Assembly (NCBI RefSeq): GCF_016950255.1
Contig: NZ_JACGFN010000001.1
Coordinates: forward strand, 682,001-746,000
Length of the DNA stretch: 64,000 bases
Direction: 5' to 3'
DNA from: Pectobacterium brasiliense
GTDB lineage: Bacteria; Pseudomonadota; Gammaproteobacteria; Enterobacterales; Enterobacteriaceae
The notes below the pieces were generated by a model. It was given only the letters and a program-made list of their open reading frames with translations, searched no databases and was not told the origin of the DNA. Below are positions 36,095-45,116 of this stretch, in pieces. The translations under genes were made by a program, and so were the position numbers. The first letter of the stretch is position 1; every line of letters begins with the position of its first letter.

Positions 36095-37363
36095 TTACTG
36101 CGCGGCTTTAATTGGGTGATCGGGCTTCTTATCATTGCCGGCGATGTACGGGCTCCACGGCTGGGCACGAACCGGCTGATCGGTTTGCCAGACCACGTTG
36201 AACTGACCATTTTCCTCAATCTCACCAATCATCACCGGCTTGTGCAGGTGGTGGTTGGTCTTGTCCATCGTCAGCGTAAAGCCATCCGGTGCGGCAAAGG
36301 TCTGTCCCGCCATCGCGGCGCGGACTTTATCTACGTCCGTGGTGCCCGCTTTCTCTACCGCCTGCGCCCACATATGAATGCCGACATACGTGGCTTCCAT
36401 CGGATCGTTAGTCACCACCGTACCCGCGTTCGGCAGGTTTTTCGCTTTGGCATAGGCTTTGTAGGCTTCCACGAAGTCGGCATTGGTTGGGTTATCGACC
36501 GACTCGAAATAGTTCCACGCGGCTAAATGGCCGACCAGCGGTTTAGTATCGATTCCACGCAGTTCTTCTTCACCGACAGAGAACGCGACAACCAGCACAT
36601 CGGTAGATTTGATTCCCTGATTCGCCAGCTCTTTATAGAACGGCACGTTGGAATCGCCGTTGATGGTGGAAACTACCGCCGTCTTACCCCCCGTCGAGAA
36701 CTTCTTGATGTTAGAAACGATGGTCTGATAATCGCTGTGGCCAAACGGCGTATACACTTCCTCAATATCCTTGTCCTGCACGCCTTTGGAATGCAGGAAC
36801 GCGCGCAGGATCTTGTTGGTGGTACGCGGATACACATAGTCCGTACCCAGCAGGAAGAAACGCTTCGCCGCCCCGCCGTCTTCACTCATCAGGTATTCCA
36901 CGGCCGGGATAGCCTGCTGATTCGGTGCCGCGCCGGTGTAGAACACGTTCGGCGACATCTCTTCGCCTTCATACTGTACCGGGTAGAACAGCAGCCCGTT
37001 CAATTCCTCAAATACTGGCAGGACCGACTTGCGCGACACCGATGTCCAACAGCCGAACACCACCGCCGCTTTATCCTGCGTCAGCAGTTGGCGCGCCTTT
37101 TCAGCGAACAGCGGCCAGTTTGACGCTGGATCGACCACCACCGGCTCCAGCTTTTTACCCAACACGCCGCCTTTAGCATTGATTTCATCAATGGTCATCA
37201 GCGCCACATCCTTCAGCGGCGTTTCCGAAATCGCCATCGTTCCAGACAGCGAATGCATAATGCCGACTTTGATGGTGTCCGCCGCCTGAACACTCCAGGT
37301 CAACCCCATACCAACCACTGTCGCAGAAAGCGCAAAAACTTTTAGCAATGAACGTCTTTTCAT
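36095..37363 (-). CDS. urtA: Urea ABC transporter substrate-binding protein UrtA
   Basis: A 422-residue family-5 periplasmic binding protein with a signal peptide (MKRRSLLKVFALSATVVGMGLTWSVQA, twin-Arg-like but probably Sec). UrtA-type motifs are VGIMHSLSGTMAISETPLKDV, FGCWTSVSRKSVLPVFEELNGLLFYPVQYEGEE, NVFYTGAAPNQQ and the late TNHHLHKPVMIGEI. These are diagnostic enough to separate it from amide-binding AmiC or leucine-binding LivK. The ATG overlaps the gntR stop as ATGA. It captures urea in the periplasm. Confidence 0.92.
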   Translation of the reverse strand: MKRRSLLKVFALSATVVGMGLTWSVQAADTIKVGIMHSLSGTMAISETPLKDVALMTIDEINAKGGVLGKKLEPVVVDPASNWPLFAEKARQLLTQDKAAVVFGCWTSVSRKSVLPVFEELNGLLFYPVQYEGEEMSPNVFYTGAAPNQQAIPAVEYLMSEDGGAAKRFFLLGTDYVYPRTTNKILRAFLHSKGVQDKDIEEVYTPFGHSDYQTIVSNIKKFSTGGKTAVVSTINGDSNVPFYKELANQGIKSTDVLVVAFSVGEEELRGIDTKPLVGHLAAWNYFESVDNPTNADFVEAYKAYAKAKNLPNAGTVVTNDPMEATYVGIHMWAQAVEKAGTTDVDKVRAAMAGQTFAAPDGFTLTMDKTNHHLHKPVMIGEIEENGQFNVVWQTDQPVRAQPWSPYIAGNDKKPDHPIKAAQ

Positions 37364-38133
37364 TTATTAGCCCTTAAGTCGTGTTGAGTGAGAATGGAAT
37401 CGTGTGAGGCGTCAGGTGAAACAGATGCGGTTGAAACCGATTGAGGCCGCGCCTGCTGTAGCATGTGTAAGGTGATCTTTCTGACTTCGGCCTTACTGAC
37501 GGCGATGTGGTCGGTCAGAATGCGCTGCGCCTCCTCGGTGTGCTGTTGCAGTATCGCCAGCAGAATGCGGGCATGTTCTTTATAGGTCGCGTCGATACGA
37601 TCCTCGCGGGTGAAATCGAGACGGCGAATAATACGGATTTTCTCCGTCAGTTCGCCGTGAACCCGCGCCATTTCGCTGTTGCCCGCCGCTGTCACCAGCC
37701 CACGGTGAAACCCTTCGTCGTAGCGGGAGACGATCTTACCGTCGTCCAGACGCGGAGCCTCAATCCAGAAGCGTTTCAGGTCCGCCAATAGCTCGGTGCA
37801 GCGCCCCGGCGGCATCCCGCACAGCCGCCGAATGGCTTCGCGCTCCAGCACGATGCGAAAGTCATACAGTTCTTCAAAATAGGCGAAATCAAACGGACGA
37901 ACCTGCCAGCCGCTGCGGAAATAGACTTCGACATAGCCTTCCCGTTCCAGCCAGAACAGTGCCTGGCGCACCGGCGTGCGGCTGACCGACATCCGTTCGG
38001 CAATTTCATTTTCACTAAAGCGGTCACCGGGCATCAGACGAAAGTCGAAAATGTCGTTTTTCAGCGTTTGATACACCCGCTCCGCCAGCGCTTCCGGGCG
38101 ATCTTTACTGCTCTTTTGTGTGCCTGTTCGCAT
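37360..38133 (-). CDS. GntR-family regulator (FadR/FCD group) within the urea operon
   Basis: A 257-residue GntR regulator. The winged helix is at residues 15-80 (ALAERVYQTLKNDIFDFRLMPGDRFSENEIAERMSVSRTPVRQALFWLEREGYV), and a helical FCD ligand domain follows with typical acidic/histidine metal ligands (EGFHRGLVTAAGN). Placement between uca and urtA with ATGA overlap to urtA means it is transcribed with the operon it probably controls. The effector is unknown; urea or allophanate is a guess from context. Confidence 0.85.
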   Translation of the reverse strand: MRTGTQKSSKDRPEALAERVYQTLKNDIFDFRLMPGDRFSENEIAERMSVSRTPVRQALFWLEREGYVEVYFRSGWQVRPFDFAYFEELYDFRIVLEREAIRRLCGMPPGRCTELLADLKRFWIEAPRLDDGKIVSRYDEGFHRGLVTAAGNSEMARVHGELTEKIRIIRRLDFTREDRIDATYKEHARILLAILQQHTEEAQRILTDHIAVSKAEVRKITLHMLQQARPQSVSTASVSPDASHDSILTQHDLRANK

Positions 38134-38186
38134 CGTGTTCTCCGTCTCGCCGTTTATTCAGGTTCGTGCCTTATTCCAGCCGTTGC

Positions 38187-41100
38187 CTACTCCAACCACA
38201 GCAAGGCATCGCCGGGGCTGACCGGTCGTCCCGGCTGGCAACCAATGCGTTTCACCCGACCGGACTGCGGCGCGCTAATCGTCAGTTCCATCTTCATCGC
38301 TTCGACGATAATCAACGGCTGTCCGGCTTCGATGACATCCCCCACGTTCACCAACACCTTCCAGATGTTGCCGTTCATATCTGCGCTGACCTGAAACGCG
38401 CTCTCGTCGTTCTCCACGGGCGCGGCCGAAACCACGTCCTGAGGCGTGCTGTCATCCTCCTGCTGCCACAGCGCCACTTCCGTTTCAAACGCCGTGGCCT
38501 GACGTTGGCGGAACGCGGCAATATCGTCGGCCTGCGCCGTCAGGAAGCGTGAGTGCTCGGCAAAATCAAACTCGGTTTCTTCGATGCGGATTGCCGCACG
38601 TCCTTCGCGGAAGTCATCACGCAGCGACGTCAGTTCGGCTTCGCTGACCGGATAAAACCGCACCTGATCGAAGAAACGCAGCAGCCACGGTTCACCCGCA
38701 ATGAATTGATCGTTTTTGAGGAATTTGTTCCAGATAGGCAGCGTGCGCCCCACCAGTTGATAGCCGCCCGGCGAATCCATGCCATAGATGCACATGTACA
38801 TCCCGCCGATACCGACGGTGCCTTCGGCGGTGAAAGTACGCGCCGGATTGTATTTGGAACTCAGCAGACGGTGGCGCGGATCGACTGGCACCGCACAGGG
38901 GGCGCCAAGATAAACGTCACCCAGCCCCAGAATCAGGTAGCTGGCATCGAAAATGATGTCGCGCACGTCATTACGGCTCGGCAAACCGTTAATGCGCTGA
39001 ATGAAATCGACGTTATTCGGCAGCCAGGGTGCGCTGGCGCGTACGGTTTCACGGTAGCGTTCCACCGCGCCGAGCGTGGCACTGTCTTCAAACGCCATCG
39101 GCAAATAGACGATGCGCGACGGCACTTTCATCTGGCTCACGTCGCCAAGCTGACTTTCCAGATGCAGCAACACGTCCAGCAGCTCACGCTGGCGGAGAAC
39201 CCGGCTGTCGTAGCGCACCTGTAGCGACCGCACGCCGGGCGACAGTTCTTCGATCCCCGCCGTTTCTGAGGTACGGATCGCTACCATTAGCAGGTGAATA
39301 CGCAGCCGTAGTGCCAGATCCAGCACATTCTCGCCGTATTCAATCAGAATGTAGTTATCCCCCGCCTGACGATACACGGCAGTGGGTGTCGTCGCGGTGG
39401 CGGGTACCGCAGCCAACACCGTGGCGGAACCGTACTCCGTTGTCGCCAACGAGGGCACATCAAACGTGGGAGAATGCGCCGTACCCAGCGTGGACACGCA
39501 GGCAGACTGCGCCTGTTCCAGCGCCAGCGCTTCGTCCGCGCTAATGGGATGGAAACGGATACTGTCGCCCGGCTTAACCTGACCGACTTTCCACAGTTCC
39601 GCTTTGGCGATGGTGACCGGACAGACAAATCCGCCCAGACTCGGCCCGTCCCGCGTGAGGATCACCGGGAAATCGCCGGTAAAATTCACGGCGCCAATGG
39701 CGTATTCACAGTCGTGAACGTTGGAAGGATGCAGGCCAGCCTCGCCGCCGTTAGCCCGCGTCCAGGTGGGTTTCGGCCCGACCAGACGCACGCCCAGCCG
39801 GTTTGAGTTGTAGTGCACCTGCCATTCCGCTGCGAAGAATTCATCAATCGCCGCATGGGTAAAGAAATCCGGTGCGCCGTGTGGACCATAGAGCACGCCA
39901 ATGCGCCACTCATCGCCGTACTGCGGAATCAGTGCGGCGTCCACGGCCTGCGGCGCGCTCACTGGCGCGGGCGTGGTGCAGGCGGGCAAGTCAGGTTGAG
40001 AAATCGCCAGCATATCCGCCACGCGCAGCGTTCGTCCGGCGTGACCGCCAAACTCCCCGAGCGCGAACGTCGAGCGGCTGCCGAGATACTGCGGCACATC
40101 AATGCCGTTACGCACCGCCAGATAGGTGCGACAGCCGGACTGCGCGCGCCCCAGCGTCAGCGTTTGCCCGGCCGTTACCGTCACCGGTTGCCAATACGGC
40201 ACCGTTTCACCATCCAGCGTCGCCGGACAGTCTGCTCCCGTCAGCGCAATCACCGCCTCGCGGTGAAAACGCAGCGTCGGGCCTTGCAGCGTAAACTCCA
40301 GCCCTGCCGCGGCTTCATCGTTACCGACAATACGGTTCGCCAGCCGGAACGCGAAGTCGTCCATCGGGCCAGACGGCGGCACGCCGATATCCCAATAGCC
40401 AAGGCGTCCGGGATAGTCCTGCACGCTACTCCAGGTACCGGGTTGAATCACTTCAATCACAGACGCAGACGGCGTAAAGCCGTCGAGCATTCTCGTCCAT
40501 ACCGTCCCATTGCGGAATGCGTCGGTAGCGACAATCTGGCGCAGGTAATCCAGATTGGTGGCAATACCGTGCAAACGCGTGGCATTCAGCGCCTGCTGCA
40601 TCTTCTCCAGCGCCAGCTCACGGGTTTCCGCGTGAACGATCAGCTTGGCGATCATCGGATCGTAATACGACGATACTTCGGTGCCGGTGCTAACCCAGCC
40701 GTCAACCCGCACGCCATCAGGAAACGCTACTTCGGTCAGCACGCCGGGGCTAGGCTGGAAGTTTTTCAGCGGATCTTCCGCGTAAATACGCACCTCAATC
40801 GCGGCGCCACGCGGTGCCTGCGTCAGTGACGTCCAGTCCAGCGCTTCATCCGCCGCGACGCGCAGCATGCATTCGACCAGATCCAGCCCGGTGACACACT
40901 CCGTTACCGGATGCTCCACCTGTAAACGGGTATTCACTTCGAGGAAAAAGAACGCATCGCGTTCGGCGTCGTAGATAAATTCCACCGTTCCCGCACTACG
41001 ATAGTTAACCAGCTCGCCGAGCTTCACCGCCGAGGCCAGCAGCGCCGCGCGCGTGGCATCCGGCAAATGCGGTGCGGGGGTTTCTTCCACAACTTTCTGA

Positions 41101-41801
41101 TTACGGCGTTGCAGTGAACAATCGCGCTCGCCCAGCGCGACCACGCGGCCTTTGCCATCGCCAAAAATCTGTACTTCGACGTGACGCGCCCGATCGATAC
41201 AGCGTTCGAGAAAAACGCCTGCATCGCTGAAAAATTGCTCGCCCAACCGGCGCACGCTTTCCCACGCAGCCTGTAGCGCTTCTGCATTCGCGCAGCGCGT
41301 CAGGCCAATGCCTCCGCCCCCCGCGGTACTTTTCAGCATCACCGGATAGCCGATATCTTCGGCAGCGACCAGCGCGTCCTCCAGCGAGGCCAGCAGCGGC
41401 GTTCCCGGCGTCATCGGCACACCGGCAGCGGCGGCCAATTCACGGGCGCGGTGTTTCAGGCCAAACTCGCCAATTTGCTGCGCGGTTGGCCCGACAAACG
41501 CGATGCCGGCCTTTTCACACGCAGCGGCAAACGGCAGGCTCTCTGACAGAAAACCGTAGCCCGGCCAGACAGCCTCAGCCCCTGTCTGCTGTGCGGCAGC
41601 CAGTACCTTATCAATACACAGATAGCTGTCGCTGGCCTTCTCGCCGCCAATCGGTACGGCGATGTCTGCGTCTTTCACATGCTGCGCGTTTTTATCCGCA
41701 TCGGAATAGATCGCCACGCTGGTTATTCCCAGGCGTTTCAGCGTGCGTATGGCGCGACAGGCAATTTCACCCCGGTTAGCAATCAATACCGTCTTAAACA
41801 T
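38187..41801 (-). CDS. uca: Urea carboxylase (biotin-dependent)
   Basis: A 1,204-residue multidomain enzyme from ATG 41801 (MFKTVLIANRGEIACRAI); the frame runs to 41864 but the first codons would lie in atzF. Order: biotin carboxylase (about 1-450; GGGGIGLTRC, EVNTRLQVEHPVTE), KipA/AHS2-like domain (about 470-780; QPGTWSSVQDYPGRLGYWDIGVPPSGPMD), KipI/AHS1-like domain (about 830-1060) and a C-terminal biotin carrier with EAMKMEL (Lys near 1170). It carboxylates urea to allophanate with ATP and bicarbonate. No guanidine-pathway CgdAB genes are nearby and the transporter is UrtABCDE, so urea rather than guanidine is the likelier substrate. Confidence 0.92.
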   Translation of the reverse strand: MFKTVLIANRGEIACRAIRTLKRLGITSVAIYSDADKNAQHVKDADIAVPIGGEKASDSYLCIDKVLAAAQQTGAEAVWPGYGFLSESLPFAAACEKAGIAFVGPTAQQIGEFGLKHRARELAAAAGVPMTPGTPLLASLEDALVAAEDIGYPVMLKSTAGGGGIGLTRCANAEALQAAWESVRRLGEQFFSDAGVFLERCIDRARHVEVQIFGDGKGRVVALGERDCSLQRRNQKVVEETPAPHLPDATRAALLASAVKLGELVNYRSAGTVEFIYDAERDAFFFLEVNTRLQVEHPVTECVTGLDLVECMLRVAADEALDWTSLTQAPRGAAIEVRIYAEDPLKNFQPSPGVLTEVAFPDGVRVDGWVSTGTEVSSYYDPMIAKLIVHAETRELALEKMQQALNATRLHGIATNLDYLRQIVATDAFRNGTVWTRMLDGFTPSASVIEVIQPGTWSSVQDYPGRLGYWDIGVPPSGPMDDFAFRLANRIVGNDEAAAGLEFTLQGPTLRFHREAVIALTGADCPATLDGETVPYWQPVTVTAGQTLTLGRAQSGCRTYLAVRNGIDVPQYLGSRSTFALGEFGGHAGRTLRVADMLAISQPDLPACTTPAPVSAPQAVDAALIPQYGDEWRIGVLYGPHGAPDFFTHAAIDEFFAAEWQVHYNSNRLGVRLVGPKPTWTRANGGEAGLHPSNVHDCEYAIGAVNFTGDFPVILTRDGPSLGGFVCPVTIAKAELWKVGQVKPGDSIRFHPISADEALALEQAQSACVSTLGTAHSPTFDVPSLATTEYGSATVLAAVPATATTPTAVYRQAGDNYILIEYGENVLDLALRLRIHLLMVAIRTSETAGIEELSPGVRSLQVRYDSRVLRQRELLDVLLHLESQLGDVSQMKVPSRIVYLPMAFEDSATLGAVERYRETVRASAPWLPNNVDFIQRINGLPSRNDVRDIIFDASYLILGLGDVYLGAPCAVPVDPRHRLLSSKYNPARTFTAEGTVGIGGMYMCIYGMDSPGGYQLVGRTLPIWNKFLKNDQFIAGEPWLLRFFDQVRFYPVSEAELTSLRDDFREGRAAIRIEETEFDFAEHSRFLTAQADDIAAFRQRQATAFETEVALWQQEDDSTPQDVVSAAPVENDESAFQVSADMNGNIWKVLVNVGDVIEAGQPLIIVEAMKMELTISAPQSGRVKRIGCQPGRPVSPGDALLWLE

Positions 41802-43596
41802 GGGACGCCTCCTGACGGGCAAACCAGTGACGCCAGCCGCCGAATTCGGTGATATCCACGGCATCGCTCAGCGCAGCCGGTTCGCAGATAAAGCCTTTAA
41901 CCTGTCGCCCGTCGATTAACGTCAGCGTACCAATGCCTAAAGGCGCGGGAATTTCTGCGACAAACTCACCAAAGCGTGCCAGCGGGATGTCCCACAGCTC
42001 GACGATAATCGCCGCGCCGTCGGTGCTTTTCGCTAAACCGGGCTTGGCCGGTTGCGTGTTCGCCAGCGCATAAAGGCGATAGTTCTCCGCTGTGCGCGTC
42101 TCTTCTACCCGCACGGCATCGCGGCTGGTCAGTTGGTGATTTAGCGGCATGCCCGTCAGGTGTGCGCCAACAACGGCGAGGCGAACGTGCAATGCCGAAG
42201 GCGGCAAGGTGGCTGGTCCCGCAGACAGCGATTTTCCCGTTGCCCCCAGCGTGAGTGCCTGCTGTGCCTGCCAGCGCAGACCAAAACTCGCCAATGCACG
42301 GTCGTGCCAGGCAGGCGCAATCAGCGTGATTCCCGCAGGCAAACCATCCGTGCGGAAAGGTGCCGGCAGAGCCAGTGCCGAGAGATCGGCCAGATTGGTA
42401 AAGTTGGTGTAGGCGCCCAACTGGGAGTTGTAGCGCACCGGTTCTTGTTTCATCGCTTCGCGCGTGTGGATGGTCGGTGAGGTCGGTACGACTAATGCAT
42501 CGAACGACGCCAGCGTCTGCTGAATCTGACGCGCCAGTTCAGCACGCAGGTACTCGGCTTTAAAGGCCTCTACCGCACTGAAACGTTCACCGCTCGCCAC
42601 AATGCCGTGCACTACCGGATCCATGTTTTCTGGCTGTTGCAGCATGTCGCCCACCGCGACCGTGCGTTCCGCTACCCAAGGGCCTTGATAAAGTTGATCG
42701 GCTAGCTGCGTGAAGATACTGAAATCGATGGGATGCAGCGTCGCGCCCGCCTCTTCCAATTCAACCAGCGCGTGCTGCCATGCCGCCTGCGCGACAGCAT
42801 CAGAAAAGAAAGTGGGATCGCTGGGAATAGCAAAGCGCGGATTCACTGGCAGCGCCGCAGGCGTACTGGCGGGATGACTGCGCGAATAGGCATCCGCCGC
42901 ATCGTACCCGCTAGCCAGCTCGGCGACGGTAAATGCATCTTCGACGGTCAGCGCAAACACGGAAATCGTATCATTCAGGCGACAGGCCGGTACGACACCG
43001 CTTGCCGATAGCCACCCTTTCGTCGGTTTCAGGCCAACAATATTGTTAAACCCGGCAGGAACGCGCCCCGACCCAGCGGTATCGGTGCCTAATGAAAACG
43101 CAACCAGCCCGCGCGCCAGTACCGAAGCCGATCCTGAACTGGAACCGCCGCTGATGTATTCCGCATTAAAGGTATTTGGCACCTCACCGAACGGTGAGCG
43201 CGTGCCGACCAGACCGGTCGCAAACTGGTCGAGGTTGGTTTTACCAATGACAATTGCCCCTGCCGCTTTCAGTTTGGCAACGGCAGTCGCGTCCTTATCA
43301 GCCAGATAGGTAAATGCCGGACAAGCCGCACTTGTTGGAAAGCCCGCAACATCAATATTGTCTTTGACGGCAAAAGGAACGCCGAACAGCGGCAGCGCGT
43401 CTGGATTTTCACAGTACCGAGGCAACAGCGCCGCGATCTGTGCGTGAAGCAATTCAGGGGTCGCGAGCGCGATCCACGCAGGATCGTCCGTCGATAAGCT
43501 GGCGAGCAGTTCACCTAGCGTTTCACCAACGCTATCAGCCTGCTGTTGGTAATGCTGTTTCCATTCCTGAAGCGTGAGCCCTGTCATTCTTGGCAT
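41794..43596 (-). CDS. atzF: Allophanate hydrolase AtzF
   Basis: A 600-residue amidase-signature enzyme. The Ser-Ser-Lys triad is in PFAVKDNIDVAG (Lys), SGGSSSGSASVLARGL and LGTDTAGSGRVPAG. The C-terminal ~150 residues (LAVVGAHLTGMPLNHQLTSRDA, GIGTLTLIDGRQVKGFICE) match the second allophanate hydrolase domain. It converts allophanate to ammonium and CO2, completing the urease-independent route to nitrogen from urea. It is the first gene of the operon and its 3' end overlaps uca by 8 bp. ATG 43596 (MPRMTG) is taken; ATG 43587 is an alternative. Confidence 0.92.
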   Translation of the reverse strand: MPRMTGLTLQEWKQHYQQQADSVGETLGELLASLSTDDPAWIALATPELLHAQIAALLPRYCENPDALPLFGVPFAVKDNIDVAGFPTSAACPAFTYLADKDATAVAKLKAAGAIVIGKTNLDQFATGLVGTRSPFGEVPNTFNAEYISGGSSSGSASVLARGLVAFSLGTDTAGSGRVPAGFNNIVGLKPTKGWLSASGVVPACRLNDTISVFALTVEDAFTVAELASGYDAADAYSRSHPASTPAALPVNPRFAIPSDPTFFSDAVAQAAWQHALVELEEAGATLHPIDFSIFTQLADQLYQGPWVAERTVAVGDMLQQPENMDPVVHGIVASGERFSAVEAFKAEYLRAELARQIQQTLASFDALVVPTSPTIHTREAMKQEPVRYNSQLGAYTNFTNLADLSALALPAPFRTDGLPAGITLIAPAWHDRALASFGLRWQAQQALTLGATGKSLSAGPATLPPSALHVRLAVVGAHLTGMPLNHQLTSRDAVRVEETRTAENYRLYALANTQPAKPGLAKSTDGAAIIVELWDIPLARFGEFVAEIPAPLGIGTLTLIDGRQVKGFICEPAALSDAVDITEFGGWRHWFARQEASHV

Positions 43597-43636
43597 GATG
43601 TGAATCCCATCTGGTATACAAGATTGAATTCACTAA

Positions 43637-43652
43637 AGCGAAAACCATGCCA
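43637..43652 (-). promoter_or_regulatory. Sigma-54-type promoter of the urea operon
   Basis: On the minus strand, TGGCATGGTTTTCGCT matches TGGCACGN4TTGCW with the invariant GG and GC 10 bp apart. It is 41 bp upstream of atzF. Nitrogen control through NtrC would follow; I did not find a clear NtrC site. Confidence 0.6.
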
Positions 43653-43718
43653 GTTTTCACAACATTGATTTATATGGAATTAAATGAGTTCATTTGATTA
43701 TCATGCACAGAAAAGGAA

Positions 43719-43747
43719 CAACCGTGCGCCATCGCGGAGCACGGTTG
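43719..43747 (-). terminator. Terminator after the Gfo/Idh oxidoreductase gene
   Basis: CAACCGTGC/GCACGGTTG, a 9-bp perfect stem with an 11-nt loop, followed on the minus strand by TTCCTTTT. It separates the oxidoreductase from the urea operon. Confidence 0.65.
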
Positions 43748-43777
43748 CTGTGGTTAATGCGCAGGGAAAGCGTTCGC

Positions 43778-44785
43778 TTAAACGATCTTCTTCGCGGCCT
43801 GCTGCGCCAGAATCGACAGTTCCGTCGCTTTGAAGATATGCGCTTGCGACATCGCACTTTCGGTGCGTTCACGACAGTCACGAAGGAAATCCGCGAAAAA
43901 GATGCGTTCGACGCTGCCTGCGGGGGTAAAGCGCTGTTCGCCCTCGCCATTCACCAGATAAACGACGTTGCCTTCGCCACGCGTTAGATCGACATATTTC
44001 CTGATTTCGATATAGCCTTCCGTCCCCAGTATCGTCAGGCGACCGTCGCCCCAGACGCTTAGCCCATCCGGCGTAAACCAGTCACAGCGGAAATAGCCGG
44101 TTGCCCCATTGTCGCCCAGCAGCATGGCATCGCCAAAATCCTCAAACTCTGGCTGGTGCGGGTGGTGATAATTCGCCGTCTGGCTAGTCACCACTCGCGC
44201 GTTGGTATTGCCGGTAAAATAGAGAAACTGTTCGATCTGGTGGATGCCGATATCGCAGAGGATCCCGCCGTAGCGCCGCTTTTGATAAAACCAGTCGGGC
44301 CGCGCGCCACGTTCACGATGGGGACCCACGCCAATCGTCTGAATCACCCGACCGATCTCGCCCCGTTGCACCAGTTCACCGGCAAACAGCGCGCTATCCA
44401 CATTGATGCGCTCATTAAAGTACACGGCAAATTTACGGCCGGTTTCGGCAACCCGACGCTGGACGGCATCCAACTGCTCCAGCGTGGTTAGCGGCGGTTT
44501 GGCGGTGAAGAAATCTTTACCGGCATCCAGCGTGAGCAGCGCCAGTTCGGCTCGGTCACAGGGAACAACCGCACAGGCAATAAGATCGATAGACGCATCG
44601 GCAATCAGCTGTTCCGCAGAGTCAGCAAAAGGAACGGAGGGGAACAGTGAGATGAATTTTTCCCGATTATTTGGATCGAACTCGAACACGCCGACCAGTT
44701 CCGCGCCCGCATCAACCAGTTGCCGACACATGTCATAAATGTGGTTATGCGCTAATCCAATCGCCGCAAATCGAATCTTTTTCAT
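43778..44785 (-). CDS. Gfo/Idh/MocA-family oxidoreductase
   Basis: A 335-residue NAD(P)-dependent oxidoreductase from ATG 44785 (MKKIRFAAIGLAHNHIYDMC), preceded by AGAGGTGAAG; the frame to 44809 crosses that ribosome site. The N-terminal Rossmann fold has an unusual glycine motif (AIGLAHNHI) instead of GxGxxG. EKP is replaced by AKPPLTTLEQLDAV, and the C-terminal domain has GGILCDIGIHQIEQFLYF with the catalytic-type histidine. The family oxidises sugars, inositols or related alcohols; the substrate is unknown. It is a single-gene unit facing the urea operon promoter. Confidence 0.82.
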   Translation of the reverse strand: MKKIRFAAIGLAHNHIYDMCRQLVDAGAELVGVFEFDPNNREKFISLFPSVPFADSAEQLIADASIDLIACAVVPCDRAELALLTLDAGKDFFTAKPPLTTLEQLDAVQRRVAETGRKFAVYFNERINVDSALFAGELVQRGEIGRVIQTIGVGPHRERGARPDWFYQKRRYGGILCDIGIHQIEQFLYFTGNTNARVVTSQTANYHHPHQPEFEDFGDAMLLGDNGATGYFRCDWFTPDGLSVWGDGRLTILGTEGYIEIRKYVDLTRGEGNVVYLVNGEGEQRFTPAGSVERIFFADFLRDCRERTESAMSQAHIFKATELSILAQQAAKKIV

Positions 44786-44930
44786 CTTCACCTCTGCCGA
44801 TATCGTCATGCCGAGCCACTACAATAAGGCGGAAACCGAGCGGGCTAAAGACAAAAGCCGGGTAACGCGTTAGAATTTTCCCTGTTTTTTTAACATATCC
44901 ACATTTTCCGCAACGCAACTAAAGATAACC

Positions 44931-45107
44931 ATGAAAAGAAAACGTATTCTGATCCCTCTCATTATTCTGATCCTGTTTGTGCTCTATCTGAATCGCGATG
45001 CGCTGAATCCTTTTGCGCCTGACTGTAAAAACCTTCCGGCGAATCAACCCAAGCCCGAAGAGTGTAAAAAACCAGTGAAAGAAGTCGCCCCAGGCTTTGA
45101 AATTTAA
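44931..45107 (+). CDS. Small single-pass membrane or secreted protein, 58 aa
   Basis: ATG 44931 opens a 58-codon frame. It has a basic N-terminus (MKRKR), a hydrophobic segment (ILIPLIILILFVLYL) and a Pro/Lys-rich tail containing two cysteines (PDCKNLP and EECKKP) and ending in PGFEI. It could be an anchored periplasmic peptide with one disulfide. The upstream AAAGATAACC is a weak ribosome site. It is divergent from the oxidoreductase and ends 9 bp from the end of hrpK. I do not recognise the family; coding appearance (membrane helix plus intact frame) is the evidence. Confidence 0.6.
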   Translation: MKRKRILIPLIILILFVLYLNRDALNPFAPDCKNLPANQPKPEECKKPVKEVAPGFEI

Positions 45108-45116
45108 GCAGGCGTA

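Noticed and set aside
38187..41801. Guanidine carboxylase instead of urea carboxylase
   Set aside because: No CgdAB genes and no guanidine riboswitch seen near the operon; UrtABCDE in the same operon favours urea. Not excluded without kinetics.
43719..43747. NtrC binding site (GTGC...GCAC) upstream of the sigma-54 promoter
   Set aside because: The palindrome is part of a 9-bp hairpin that better fits the terminator of the upstream oxidoreductase gene.
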